Shown here in pieces: positions 49,501 to 58,726 of a DNA stretch of 64,000 nt (within the stretch, counting starts at the first letter, position 1; each line of letters opens with the position of its first letter). The stretch covers positions 1-64,000 of the forward strand of contig JBNKWZ010000004.1 in NCBI GenBank assembly GCA_050300015.1. The letters are read 5' to 3'. A program made the position numbers and the translations under genes. The notes under the pieces were generated by a model that saw nothing but the letters and a program-made list of their open reading frames with translations, did not search any database and had not been told where the DNA came from. Source of the DNA: CAYZQH01 sp050300015. GTDB taxonomy: Bacteria; Pseudomonadota; Gammaproteobacteria; Pseudomonadales; Cellvibrionaceae.

Positions 49501-52224
49501 CTACAGTTGTCTTGCGACCTCCTTGACTTCAAAGACTTCAATCTGATCGCCAACTTTCACGTCGTAGTTTTTAACCCCAATACCGCACTCCATGCCATTG
49601 CGCACATCACTGACATCATCTTTAAAGCGGCGCAGGGATTCAAGCTCGCCTTCAAAAATGACCACATTGTCGCGTAACACTCGAATAGGTTTGTTGCGAT
49701 AAACCGTCCCTTCCAGCACCATACAACCAGCCACTTGGCCAAACTTGGGTGATTTGAAAACATCGCGTACTGCGGCAATTCCCACAATTTCTTCCACACG
49801 CTCTGGGTCCAACATACCTGATAGCGCGCTTTTCACTTCGTCAATCAGCTGATAAATAATACTGTAGTAACGAATTTCTACCGACTCTTTCTCGGCTAAA
49901 CGCTTAGCGCCACCATCGGCACGTACATTAAAACCGATAACAATGGCATTTGAAGTGAGCGCCAGGTTTACATCATTCTCGGTAATGCCGCCAACACCGT
50001 CACCCACCACACGTACTTCTACTTCATCGTTACCCATATCCAACAGCGAGGCCGTAATGGCTTCGAGTGAACCGCGCACATCGGTTTTTAATACAACGCT
50101 TAAAACTTTCTTTTCATCGCTTTCCATATTGGCAAACATATTTTCCAGCTTGCTTGCCTGGGCGCGACGCATACGCTCATCTTTTTCACGTTCCGCACGA
50201 AACTGAGAAACTTCTCGTGCTTTGCGCTCATCGGGTACAACCACAAATTCGTCGCCCGCATTCGGAACCGAATCCAAACCCAATATTTCAACCGGCGTTG
50301 AAGGGCCTGCCTCCGTAACCTTTTGACCACGTTCGTCACTCATTGCGCGAATACGACCAAAGCTTTGCCCTGCCAATAAAATTTCACCCGCTTTCAGATG
50401 GCCACCTTGTACCAGCACAGTGGCCACTACTCCGCGGCCTTTGTCCATTCGTGATTCCACCACTACGCCACGCGCGGGTACATCGATTGGTGCCGACAAC
50501 TCCAACATTTCAGACTGCAAGCCAACCGCCTCCAGCAACTCATCGATGCCTTGGCCGGTATGGGCCGACACTTGGATAAACTGAGTATCTCCACCCCAAT
50601 CTTCGGGAATCACATCCTTGGCTGCCAATTCATTTTTTACACGATCAGGATCTGCGGCTTCTTTATCACACTTATTGATGGCCACAACCATAGGGACACC
50701 AGCCGCCTTCGAGTGCTGAATCGCTTCTTCTGTTTGTGGCATCACACCATCGTCTGCCGCCACGACCAAAATGACCACATCTGTGCACTGGGCGCCTCGC
50801 GCCCGCATTGCTGTAAATGCAGCATGGCCAGGCGTATCCAAAAACGTTAATTCACCTTGGCTGGTGGGAACACGGTAAGCACCAATATGCTGTGTAATAC
50901 CACCGGCCTCGCCTGCTGCCACTTTGGCCTTTCGAATATAATCCAATAACGACGTCTTACCGTGATCCACATGCCCCATTACGGTCACAATGGGTGCGCG
51001 CTTCTCACTACTGCCTTCAACTGCGGCAATTTCATTATCGAGGTCCACCTCGATTTGATTGTCACTAACCAATACCGCCTTATGACCAAACTCTTCAACC
51101 ACCAGTTGCGCGGTCTCTTGATCAATGGCTTGATTAACCGTGGCCATAGCGCCCATTTTCATTAATTGCTTGATGACTTCGCCCGCTTTAACAGACATGC
51201 GTTGCGCAAGATCACCAACAACAATGTTTTCAGGTATTTCTACTTCGTGCACTATTTTTCCAGTAGGCTTTTTGAAGCCATGTTTATTTGCAATTTTAAT
51301 GGTTGGACGCGGCCCTTTTACCGCAGGCTTTCTACGCACCGGAACAGCCACGGGAACGTTCGTATTTTCTTCGACTTCATCCAAATAGCTCAGTACCGCA
51401 GAGCCTTTTTTCGCAGTGGGCACTTCGACTTTTTTGACGGCTTTACCCGCACGTTTTACATGCTTGCCCTTTTCTTCTTCATCAAATTCTTTGGCAGTCT
51501 TCTCTTTCTTTTTGTGCTTATGCGCATCGTCCTTTTTAGCGCCATCGGGAATCGCATCGACGCCAGCAGCAACATCTGTGGCTGTACCACTCTTACCCTC
51601 TGAAGAGCGCTTCTTCTCTTCTTCAGCTTTCTTGGATTGCTCTTTTGCCTCTGCTTCCGCTTTGCGACGGGCTTCCATCGCAGCCAGTCGTAACTGTTCG
51701 GCATCATCGACAAAGGTACGAGCAACAGGCTCTTGCACAGCAGCATCAGTCACTACGTCACTGCCTTGTGCATTTTCAGTTTCTGCCGCATCTGCCACCA
51801 CGGAAGACTCATCAGAGGGCTTCTCAGAACTTGCCTCTTCACCTTGACCTTGTAACTCATTGGTCTCCAGGTTTTCGGCCTCAACAGCTTCGCTTAATTC
51901 TGCTTCACTCGTATCATCTTCAACTTCGGTGCGTTTAACATAGGTTCGCTTTTTGCGGACCTCTACGTTAATGGTTTTGCGTGAACTACCACTACCTGTC
52001 TTCAACGTGGTAGTAGTTTTACGCTTCAACGTAATCTTTTTGGGTGCCGCCGCAGCTTCGCCGTGGGACATTTTTAAAAAGGCAAGAAGCTTCTGCTTTT
52101 CTTCATCAGATACCGTATCGTCCTCCGACTTATGAGAAAGACCTGCTTGGTCCATCTGCAAAAGTAGGCGGTCGACCGAGGCCCCGACGGACTTGGCGAG
52201 TTCACTTACGGTTACATCAGCCAT
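49501..52224 (-). CDS. infB: Translation initiation factor IF-2
   Basis: GTPase that places fMet-tRNA on the ribosome. The 907-residue protein has the N-terminal IF2-N domain (VTVSELAKSVGASVDRLLLQM), a long charged linker (about 100-300), the GTPase P-loop GHVDHGKTSLLD, DTPGHAAFTAMRARGA and NKCDKE, then the C-terminal beta-barrel domains. An internal start for a shorter IF-2 form may exist, but I could not assign one. Confidence 0.98.
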   Translation of the reverse strand: MADVTVSELAKSVGASVDRLLLQMDQAGLSHKSEDDTVSDEEKQKLLAFLKMSHGEAAAAPKKITLKRKTTTTLKTGSGSSRKTINVEVRKKRTYVKRTEVEDDTSEAELSEAVEAENLETNELQGQGEEASSEKPSDESSVVADAAETENAQGSDVVTDAAVQEPVARTFVDDAEQLRLAAMEARRKAEAEAKEQSKKAEEEKKRSSEGKSGTATDVAAGVDAIPDGAKKDDAHKHKKKEKTAKEFDEEEKGKHVKRAGKAVKKVEVPTAKKGSAVLSYLDEVEENTNVPVAVPVRRKPAVKGPRPTIKIANKHGFKKPTGKIVHEVEIPENIVVGDLAQRMSVKAGEVIKQLMKMGAMATVNQAIDQETAQLVVEEFGHKAVLVSDNQIEVDLDNEIAAVEGSSEKRAPIVTVMGHVDHGKTSLLDYIRKAKVAAGEAGGITQHIGAYRVPTSQGELTFLDTPGHAAFTAMRARGAQCTDVVILVVAADDGVMPQTEEAIQHSKAAGVPMVVAINKCDKEAADPDRVKNELAAKDVIPEDWGGDTQFIQVSAHTGQGIDELLEAVGLQSEMLELSAPIDVPARGVVVESRMDKGRGVVATVLVQGGHLKAGEILLAGQSFGRIRAMSDERGQKVTEAGPSTPVEILGLDSVPNAGDEFVVVPDERKAREVSQFRAEREKDERMRRAQASKLENMFANMESDEKKVLSVVLKTDVRGSLEAITASLLDMGNDEVEVRVVGDGVGGITENDVNLALTSNAIVIGFNVRADGGAKRLAEKESVEIRYYSIIYQLIDEVKSALSGMLDPERVEEIVGIAAVRDVFKSPKFGQVAGCMVLEGTVYRNKPIRVLRDNVVIFEGELESLRRFKDDVSDVRNGMECGIGVKNYDVKVGDQIEVFEVKEVARQL

Positions 52225-52252
52225 TGTTTTTCCTCGTCACCTCAACTATTGA

Positions 52253-53755
52253 TTAATCTTGTGCTTGCTCTGCTTCTGCAAACCAAGGTTCGCGAGCTTT
52301 CATAATTAAAGCCGCTGCTCGCTCTTCTCCGAGCCCCGAGACGTCTGCAATGTCGTCCACTGATTGTTCGGCCAAGTCTTCCATGGTAACAACACCACGC
52401 GCAGCCAGCTGGAAAGCCAACTCTTTGTCCATGCCATCCATCTCTAAAAGATCGTCAGCGGGCTGACCTGTACCGGCCTGCTCTTCAGAGGCCAATGCCT
52501 GGGTCAAAAGCGCATCTTTTGCACGACTTCTTAGCTCTTCGGCAATTTCTTGATCAAACCCTTCGATCGCCAAGAATTCTTCCAAAGGTACATAAGCGAC
52601 TTCTTCAAGACTGGTGAAACCTTCCTCCACCAAAACGTCTGCCACATCTTCATCGATATCCAGTGCTTCGATGAAAACATCCCGTACGTTACTGGCTTCG
52701 GCATTCTGTTTTTCATTCCATTGATCAGCGCTCATCACATTGATTTCCCACTCGGTCAGCTCTGACGCCAGACGAACATTTTGTCCACCCCGGCCAATGG
52801 CTTGTGCGAGGTTGTCTTCCGCCACGGCCACATCCATGGAACCGGCATCTTCATCGACCACAATGGATTCGATTTCCGCTGGCGCCATTGCATTGATGAC
52901 AAACTGCGCCGGATTATCGTTCCACAATACGATATCAATGCGCTCGCCGGCCAATTCATTGGATACCGCTTGCACCCGTGAACCTCGCATTCCCACGCAA
53001 GCACCCACAGGATCAATTCGACCGTCATTGGTTGAAACAGCGATTTTGGCTCGCGACCCGGGGTCTCGCGCAGCGCCTCGCAAAGCGATCACTTCCTCAG
53101 CAATTTCTGGCACTTCAATTTTAAAGAGTTCCACCAGCATTTGTGGACAAGCCCGACTTAAATACAATTGCGGGCCACGCGCTTCCGGGCGCACGTCCAA
53201 CAAAATGCAACGCACTCGATCATTCATGCGAAAGATTTCGCGTCCCACCAACTCTTCACGCGGCAGCAAGCCTTCGGCGTTGCCACCTAGGTCAACAATA
53301 ATATTGTCACGCGTCACTTTTTTAACGGTGCCTGATATTAACTCGCCTACTCGATGCCGATATTCATTCACAATCTGGGCACGCTCAGCTTCTCGTACTT
53401 TTTGCACGATCACCTGCTTGGCCGTTTGTGCCGCAATACGCCCAAACTCGACGTTTTCCACTATCTCGGCGTGAACATCCCCCACTTTCAACTCAGGGTC
53501 TGCTTCTGCAGCTTCTTCCGTTGTCAATTGTGTTCCTAACTCGGCCAATTGATCATCCGCCACCACCAACCATCGCCGCTCAGTCACATAATCACCGGTC
53601 TTGCGATCGATGGTAACTTTGATGTCGGAATCTTCCTCGTAGCGCTTTTTGGTGGCTGTCGCCAACGCCAATTCGATCGCCTCAAAAATCACATCACGAT
53701 CGACACCTTTCTCGTTGGAAACAGCATCTGCTACCAGCAAAATTTCTTTCTTCAT
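52253..53755 (-). CDS. nusA: Transcription termination/antitermination factor NusA
   Basis: RNA polymerase-associated factor of 500 residues. N-terminal domain (ILLVADAVSNEKGVDRDVIF), S1 domain (GELISGTVKKVTRDNIIVDLG-type, about 135-200), two KH domains (GACVGMRGSRVQAV and AIGRGGQNVRLAS), then two C-terminal acidic repeats. Because NusA acts on termination, the hairpins in the operon leader (54254-54355) are a plausible target of autocontrol. Confidence 0.97.
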   Translation of the reverse strand: MKKEILLVADAVSNEKGVDRDVIFEAIELALATATKKRYEEDSDIKVTIDRKTGDYVTERRWLVVADDQLAELGTQLTTEEAAEADPELKVGDVHAEIVENVEFGRIAAQTAKQVIVQKVREAERAQIVNEYRHRVGELISGTVKKVTRDNIIVDLGGNAEGLLPREELVGREIFRMNDRVRCILLDVRPEARGPQLYLSRACPQMLVELFKIEVPEIAEEVIALRGAARDPGSRAKIAVSTNDGRIDPVGACVGMRGSRVQAVSNELAGERIDIVLWNDNPAQFVINAMAPAEIESIVVDEDAGSMDVAVAEDNLAQAIGRGGQNVRLASELTEWEINVMSADQWNEKQNAEASNVRDVFIEALDIDEDVADVLVEEGFTSLEEVAYVPLEEFLAIEGFDQEIAEELRSRAKDALLTQALASEEQAGTGQPADDLLEMDGMDKELAFQLAARGVVTMEDLAEQSVDDIADVSGLGEERAAALIMKAREPWFAEAEQAQD

Positions 53756-53775
53756 GAAAAAGCCTCTGCAAAACC

Positions 53776-54231
53776 CTAAAATTGGGGAATAACGTTTGCC
53801 TTATCGATGGTTTCGATGGGCAAGACGTATTCTTCGTTATCGACTTCTAAAATTAATTCTTCGTTTTCAACAGCTTTCAACAAGCCGGTATATTTACGTC
53901 GCCCATCAAAAGCACTGCGCAAACGTACTTGCACCCGCTCACCCACACTTCGCTCAAATTGCGAAAGTGTAAATAGCGGTCGGTCCATTCCCGGTGAACT
54001 GACCTCTAAGGTATATTCACTGCGAATGGGGTCTTCTACATCCAATACACTGCTGGCTTGACGGCTCACTCGTTCACAATCTTCAAGTGACACACCTTCC
54101 GCTCGATCAATGTATATGCGTAACAAAGCGCGGCGTCCCTGTACCCGATATTCTACGCCCCAAAGCTCACAGCCCAAGGACTGCGCAACGGGGGCCAACA
54201 ACTCGGTTAATTCTTGCTGGATAGACGCCAT
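53776..54231 (-). CDS. rimP: Ribosome maturation factor RimP
   Basis: 30S assembly factor of 151 residues. The ATG at 54231 gives MASIQQELTELLAPVAQ, the usual start; the frame is open 39 codons further but those are leader sequence. The block VSSPGMDRPLF is diagnostic. It is first in the rimP-nusA-infB-rbfA-truB cluster, 20 bases before nusA. Confidence 0.96.
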   Translation of the reverse strand: MASIQQELTELLAPVAQSLGCELWGVEYRVQGRRALLRIYIDRAEGVSLEDCERVSRQASSVLDVEDPIRSEYTLEVSSPGMDRPLFTLSQFERSVGERVQVRLRSAFDGRRKYTGLLKAVENEELILEVDNEEYVLPIETIDKANVIPQF

Positions 54232-54253
54232 ATTCAACAACCACAAACAAAAA

Positions 54254-54270
54254 ATGGGCCTAAAGCCCAT
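54254..54270 (-). terminator. Terminator-like hairpin just before rimP
   Basis: On the minus strand ATGGGC, TTTAG loop and GCCCAT are followed by TTTTTTG. It ends about 23 bases before the rimP ATG, so it could stop transcription before the operon and act as an attenuator. Confidence 0.65.
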
Positions 54271-54336
54271 TCGAAAAGTGCGCAAAATGCACGATCCTGC
54301 GCCGCCCACGTCAACATTGTGCAGCCTGCAGATAAT

Positions 54337-54355
54337 AAAAAACCCCAATAAGGGG
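54337..54355 (-). terminator. First leader terminator of the rimP operon
   Basis: On the minus strand CCCC, TTATT and GGGG are followed by six T residues. It lies about 75-90 bases after the predicted transcription start (near 54428), so it would release a short leader RNA. The stem is short but all G-C. Confidence 0.6.
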
Positions 54356-54434
54356 CATCCGCTCGTCGACCGAAGGGAGGGGCGACACTAGCATTCAAGG
54401 TGGGACTTAACCGACACCCGAATTTTCGGGGCGA

Positions 54435-54463
54435 ATTATAAGTCCGCAAGCTGTATGCGTCAA
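54435..54463 (-). promoter_or_regulatory. Promoter of the rimP-nusA-infB operon
   Basis: On the minus strand TTGACG (54463-54458), a 17-base spacer and TATAAT (54440-54435). It lies between the tRNA-fMet terminators and the leader. It makes the operon independent of tRNA transcription. Confidence 0.7.
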
Positions 54464-54540
54464 GATTCAAACCCTATCGCCCCAGCAGCTCAACAGCTTA
54501 CACCGCTGAAAGACCGGCATTCAACAGGGCCCCAAACAAT

Positions 54541-54576
54541 AAAGCCCAGAGACCGAACCAACAATCTCTGGGCTTT
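54541..54576 (-). terminator. Second hairpin after tRNA-fMet
   Basis: AAAGCCCAGAGA and TCTCTGGGCTTT form a perfect 12-base stem around 12 bases. On the minus strand ATTGTTTG follows. Together with 54621-54643 it separates the tRNA transcript from the rimP operon. Confidence 0.6.
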
Positions 54577-54620
54577 CGCCAATGGTAGACCGAAGATTTC
54601 AAGCCCCTAAAACAACAAAT

Positions 54621-54643
54621 CCAGAGGTCGAGCCGACCTCTGG
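54621..54643 (-). terminator. tRNA-fMet terminator
   Basis: CCAGAGGTCG and CGACCTCTGG form a perfect 10-base stem with a three-base loop, followed on the minus strand by ATTTGTTGTTTT. It starts 14 bases after the tRNA 3' end. Confidence 0.8.
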
Positions 54644-54656
54644 ATTCTAAAATAAT

Positions 54657-54733
<77 letters not shown>

Positions 54734-55141
54734 CCGGTATAACATTTTTTGCGTGAACCCAAGATTGGTTACCGGGGCCAAAAACCGAAGGCTGTTACTT
54801 CCTTCGAACTTTTGTGGCTATTTTGGCAACTCCATGAGCTACCCGCATCACCACCTCGCAGCTAAAAACAACTTTTATTTTCAAGGCTGTTGCCGCCTTT
54901 CGCCTTAGTGTTTAAAACAGCGTTTAAAATCCCGCTGCCTGGAACATCGGCTGATCTCAATCAAAGGCTGGTACCGCTCAACTGAGGTCGCGCATTATAG
55001 GGGGAGGGTCTGAGGGCGTCAACCGATAACCTGAAAAACTTTGCAATTAATGGCAACCCAGCCAAGACCACAATCCTTTAACGGGGACTCGGGGCTTTTA
55101 GAAGGGACGCCGAGATTGCAAAAAATGTAATCAAAGCCTCG
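54734..55141. promoter_or_regulatory. tRNA-fMet promoter and long leader
   Basis: On the minus strand TTGACG (55022-55017), a 17-base spacer and TATAAT (54999-54994), followed by a GCGCG discriminator, which suggests stringent control. About 250 bases separate it from the tRNA. That span includes no second intact tRNA that I can fold, although other gammaproteobacteria have tRNA-Leu there. The rest, to 55141, is the gap to the TudS-like gene. Confidence 0.65.
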
Positions 55142-56092
55142 CTAAACCGCGTTTCTCAAACCGAGCTCGTAAGGGTAAGGATTAAGATAGTTTTGTGTGC
55201 GAATGTAATCCCCAGCGTAGTTATCAATGTAATGTGTCATCAATTTCATGGGCACGGCAAGCGGCACAATGCCCTTACGATAGTCCTCAATGGCTTCGGT
55301 TAAATCCTGGCGGATGCCACCGGGAACTTGCTCGCGCAAATACCCTACAAGGTGGTATAAAACATTCACATGCCCTTTCTTGGATGGCGGTTTTTCTGTG
55401 CCCTGCATCAAAGCCTGAATATAGTCTTTGGCCCGCTGATCAATATCTCCACTGCCCGCATCTGCCACCAAATGACCCAGGGTTTTATAAAGCGACTGAC
55501 TGTAGCTCATGACAAAATATTTATGACGGGAGTGAAAGCCCACAAGCTTTGCCGCACTCAAAGGCTCACTGATGAGGGTTTGCCATTCGTGATACACATA
55601 CACCCGCGCGATAAAATTTTCTCGCAAAAGGGCATCGTTTAAACGTCCCGCCTCCTCAACAGGCAATAGCGGAAAGCGTTCTCGAATAATACCGGCAAAG
55701 ATACCTGCGCGCTTTTTTGGGTACACACCTCTATCGGTATAGACCTTTGCGCTATATACCGCACAGCTCGGAGAATCCTTCATAAAGATATAGGCGCTAA
55801 CCGGTGAGCGCTCAAAGCCGTCGGCAACCTCATGACTGTAATCCACGAGCGGCAGCGTCACGTCTTTGGAGACATCAACGGTGCCCACCACTCGGGGGGT
55901 TTCCCAGTCGCCCTGCAACCGTATCGGCTCTCGAGGAATACCCAAGCCAATGGCCACCTCAGGACAAAAGGGTCGAAACTCAAAATAGTTGGCGAGTTGC
56001 TCGGTGCAAAAACGAGAGTGCTTGTGGCCTCCGTTGTAACGGACACTCTCTCCCAATAAACAAGAAGAAATACCCACTGGAATTTTGGCCAA
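55142..56092 (-). CDS. TudS-like (DUF523) and YbgA (DUF1722) fusion protein
   Basis: The TTG at 56092 is preceded by GGAGGTG at ideal spacing and gives 316 residues (MAKIPVGISSCLLGE); an ATG at 56107 would add five. Residues 1-150 are DUF523/TudS-like, with three cysteines that can hold an iron-sulfur cluster: C11 in SSCLLGESVRYNG, C43 in FCPEVAIGLGIPRE and C110 in DSPSCA. TudS removes sulfur from thiouracil. Residues about 170-310 are DUF1722 (HSRHKYFVMSYSQSLYKTLG). The fused form is common in gammaproteobacteria, often near photolyase or regulators. The role of the second domain is unknown. Confidence 0.85.
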   Translation of the reverse strand: MAKIPVGISSCLLGESVRYNGGHKHSRFCTEQLANYFEFRPFCPEVAIGLGIPREPIRLQGDWETPRVVGTVDVSKDVTLPLVDYSHEVADGFERSPVSAYIFMKDSPSCAVYSAKVYTDRGVYPKKRAGIFAGIIRERFPLLPVEEAGRLNDALLRENFIARVYVYHEWQTLISEPLSAAKLVGFHSRHKYFVMSYSQSLYKTLGHLVADAGSGDIDQRAKDYIQALMQGTEKPPSKKGHVNVLYHLVGYLREQVPGGIRQDLTEAIEDYRKGIVPLAVPMKLMTHYIDNYAGDYIRTQNYLNPYPYELGLRNAV

Positions 56093-56219
56093 CCGATCAC
56101 CTCCCATTGCTGCACCTTGGGAACCTCGAATTAAGCTCCAATAGCTTCTGGGGCTTTATCAGGCTCCTGCACTGTTACTTTGACCAATATACGGGCTTAC
56201 ACAACAATACGATGACACT

Positions 56220-56250
56220 ATTAACCCGACATAAAAGATTGCCGGGCTAG
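56220..56250. repeat. Copy B of a 27-base hairpin repeat
   Basis: On the minus strand this reads CCCGGCAATCTTTTAT, then GT, C and GGGTTAAT, matching copy A at 17377-17408. It lies between the manB terminator and the TudS-like gene. CCCGAC and GCCGGG can pair around ATAAAAGATT. Confidence 0.5.
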
Positions 56251-56260
56251 TAGCGCACAC

Positions 56261-56286
56261 AAAAAAGGCCGGTTGAACCGGCCTTT
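56261..56286 (-). terminator. galU-manB terminator
   Basis: AAAGGCCGGTT and AACCGGCCTTT around one base give a strong stem, and the minus strand continues TTTTTT. It starts three bases after the manB stop. Confidence 0.85.
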
Positions 56287-56288
56287 GA

Positions 56289-57635
56289 TTAGGGCTGAAT
56301 AAACCCTAACAACTCTTGGGTTTTCGCCTTCATCAGCGCTATATCGCCACGCGACTCCACATTCAAGCGAACAACTGGCTCAGTACTGGAGCTTCGCACA
56401 CTAAAGCGCCACCGCTCAAATGCCATAGAGAGCCCATCCGTCTTATCAATGTCCACAGCCTGCGACTGGTAATGCGCCTCAATAACGGACAATAAGGCTT
56501 TAGGGTCCTCAACCGTACTGTTGATTTCACCACTACAGGGGAATTTGGCAATCCGCTCATCCACCAATTGCGATAGTGTTTTACCAGTAACACTCATCAA
56601 TTCGGTCACCAACAACCAGGGAATATTGCCATTATCGCAATAGGAAAACGCTTTAAAGTAGTGGTGAGCGCTCATCTCTCCACCGTAAACGGCGTCTTCT
56701 TTGCGCATTCGCTCCTTAATAAAGGCATGCCCTGTTTTACTTTGTATGGCATGCCCACCCGACGCTTCAGCAATATCAATGGTATTCCAGGTCAAGCGCG
56801 GATCATGAACCACATTTGCGCCGGGGTTTTTCAGCAAAAAGGCCTCTGCCAGCAAACCCACCACATAGTAGCCATCGATAAATCGGCCGTTTTCATCGAA
56901 GAAAAAACACCGATCAAAATCACCATCCCAGGCGACCCCAAGGTCAGCGCCCACCGCCTTCACCTTCTCTGAGGTCACGCCCTGGTTTTCCACCAAAATA
57001 GGGTTGGGAATACCATTAGGGAAAGACCCATCTGGCTCATGATGCAACTTAATAAACTGCAAAGGCAAGTGCGGCTCTAAGCCGTCCACTACTGCACCCA
57101 CACCCCCATTGCCAGCATTCACCACAACCTTTAGCGGTTTGATTTTGCTCACATCCACATAACTCAGCAAATGCGCCACATAAGCAGACCGCATATCCCG
57201 ATGCTCCACGGTGCCTTTATTGGCTACCGGCTCAAAACCCCCTTTCTCCGCCATGGCCTGAATGTCATTCAAGCCACTATCACTGGAGATGGGCTTGGAT
57301 TCTTCACGCACAAGCTTCATGCCGTTGTAATCCATGGGGTTGTGACTGGCCGTCACGCAGATGCCGCCGTCCACACCCAGCTCGAAAGTGCCAAAATACA
57401 CCTCCTCGGTACCACACTGGCCAATATGAATCACATTCGCGCCAGCATCGGTAATGCCATCTACCAACGCATTCGTCAGGGTTTCGCTGGTCAACCGAAT
57501 ATCATGACCCACTACCACGATTTTGGCCTGCAAAAATTGCACAAAGGCAAAGCCCACGCGGTAGGCCACATCTTCATTCAGCTGATCGGGCACACGCCCA
57601 CGTATATCGTAGGCTTTAAAACAAGTAATTTTCAT
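56289..57635 (-). CDS. manB: Phosphomannomutase/phosphoglucomutase
   Basis: Interconverts hexose 6- and 1-phosphates, feeding GDP-mannose or UDP-glucose synthesis. The 448-residue protein resembles E. coli CpsG: start CFKAYDIRGRVPDQLNEDVA, catalytic serine in TASHNPMDYNGMKL, metal loop DGDFDRCFFFD, sugar loop GGEMSAHHYF and the phosphate loop RSSSTEPVVRLNVE. It follows galU by 28 bases; both supply nucleotide-sugar precursors for polysaccharide. Confidence 0.93.
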   Translation of the reverse strand: MKITCFKAYDIRGRVPDQLNEDVAYRVGFAFVQFLQAKIVVVGHDIRLTSETLTNALVDGITDAGANVIHIGQCGTEEVYFGTFELGVDGGICVTASHNPMDYNGMKLVREESKPISSDSGLNDIQAMAEKGGFEPVANKGTVEHRDMRSAYVAHLLSYVDVSKIKPLKVVVNAGNGGVGAVVDGLEPHLPLQFIKLHHEPDGSFPNGIPNPILVENQGVTSEKVKAVGADLGVAWDGDFDRCFFFDENGRFIDGYYVVGLLAEAFLLKNPGANVVHDPRLTWNTIDIAEASGGHAIQSKTGHAFIKERMRKEDAVYGGEMSAHHYFKAFSYCDNGNIPWLLVTELMSVTGKTLSQLVDERIAKFPCSGEINSTVEDPKALLSVIEAHYQSQAVDIDKTDGLSMAFERWRFSVRSSSTEPVVRLNVESRGDIALMKAKTQELLGFIQP

Positions 57636-57663
57636 GTTTCACTCTTAATTCGGGTATATGGCT

Positions 57664-58491
57664 CTACGCTTGGTTGTATACATTCTCGAAAACGAAGTTG
57701 GTGGCACTCACAAAGCCTTCAACGCTGCCGCAATCAAACCGACGCCCTTTGAACTTGTACGCTAACACGCAACCATTTTGGGCTTGCGCTAACAACGAAT
57801 CGGTTAATTGAATTTCATCGTTTTTACCTGGAGGGGTAGACTCAATGATTTCAAAGATGTCCGGCGTTAAAATATAGCGGCCAATAATGGCCAAGTTGGA
57901 AGGCGCATCTTTGGCGTCGGGTTTTTCCACCATATCGGTTACCTGATAGATGCCTTCTTTAATCTGACTCCCTGCTATCACACCAAATTTGTGGATGTGC
58001 TCTTCAGGGACTTCTTGAACTGCCACAATACTGCAACGAAACTGCTTGAAAAGGCCCACCATCTGCCCAAGAACCCCTTGCTCTTCCGCCACACACAAAT
58101 CGTCTGACAGCACGACACCGAAGGGCTCGTCACCAATTAACCGTCGGCCATTCAAAATGGCGTCGCCCAAACCTCGCATTTCGCGTTGGCGAGTAAAGGA
58201 GAACGACCCTTTGGCCATCACATCACGAATGGATTTGAGGTACTCTTCTTTTTTGGAGCCTGCGATCTGATGCTCAAGCTCGTAACTCACATCAAAATGG
58301 TCGGCGATTGCACGCTTGCCTCGACCGGTGACAAACCCGATTTCAGTCAACCCTGCCGCCAAAGCCTCTTCAACACCGTACTGAACCAGCGGTTTATTCA
58401 CGACAGGCAACATTTCTTTCGGCATGGATTTGGTGGCGGGCAAAAAGCGGGTTCCGTAACCTGCCACAGGAAAAAGACACTTCTTAATCAT
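57664..58491 (-). CDS. galU: UTP-glucose-1-phosphate uridylyltransferase
   Basis: Makes UDP-glucose from UTP and glucose 1-phosphate. The 275-residue protein has the nucleotidyltransferase start FPVAGYGTRFLPATKSMPKE, VNKPLVQYGVEEA, and VLSDDLCV as the metal-binding region. It is first of the galU-manB pair. Confidence 0.95.
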   Translation of the reverse strand: MIKKCLFPVAGYGTRFLPATKSMPKEMLPVVNKPLVQYGVEEALAAGLTEIGFVTGRGKRAIADHFDVSYELEHQIAGSKKEEYLKSIRDVMAKGSFSFTRQREMRGLGDAILNGRRLIGDEPFGVVLSDDLCVAEEQGVLGQMVGLFKQFRCSIVAVQEVPEEHIHKFGVIAGSQIKEGIYQVTDMVEKPDAKDAPSNLAIIGRYILTPDIFEIIESTPPGKNDEIQLTDSLLAQAQNGCVLAYKFKGRRFDCGSVEGFVSATNFVFENVYNQA

Positions 58492-58604
58492 GATGTATCC
58501 TTGATTGATTATTTGCGGTTGTTAAGAACGACTATATCATAGTCAATTATCACTAATGCAATCACCGGACCAGCCATTGGCTGGCGCCAAGTCAGCCTTT
58601 TTAC

Positions 58605-58632
58605 TGGACAACAACGCTTTTGTCGCTAGAAT
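58605..58632 (+). promoter_or_regulatory. Possible fabA promoter
   Basis: TGGACA (58605-58610), 16 bases and TAGAAT (58627-58632), about 95 bases before the fabA ATG. An inverted repeat TGCAC-N7-GTGCA at 58664-58680 lies downstream. It does not match the FabR site as I remember it. Moderate to weak evidence. Confidence 0.4.
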
Positions 58633-58726
58633 GGCACTCCCTCGCGTGAGAGCTTTTTAATGATGCACAAAAACGGTGCAAAAGCCTGTCTCGTAAGAAT
58701 AACACCCAAATATTATAGAGCGAACC

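Larger units (their letters stand above)
54232..54428 (-). promoter_or_regulatory. rimP leader with two terminator-like hairpins
   Basis: About 195 bases between the predicted start and the rimP ATG. It has an early stem CCCCGAAAATTCGGG, then the hairpin-plus-T-tract at 54337-54355, then a second at 54254-54270. A rimP leader attenuator with a 3' terminator is known in enterobacteria; I compare by layout, not by sequence. The leader could sense NusA or another factor through termination. Confidence 0.5.

Noticed and set aside
52740..53474. Plus-strand 244-codon frame inside nusA
   Set aside because: Antisense to nusA; composition rich in Ser, Thr and Arg as expected of a shadow frame.
54356..54430. 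Possible extra tRNA between tRNA-fMet and rimP
   Set aside because: No cloverleaf or CCA end could be found; the region is better explained as the start of the rimP leader.
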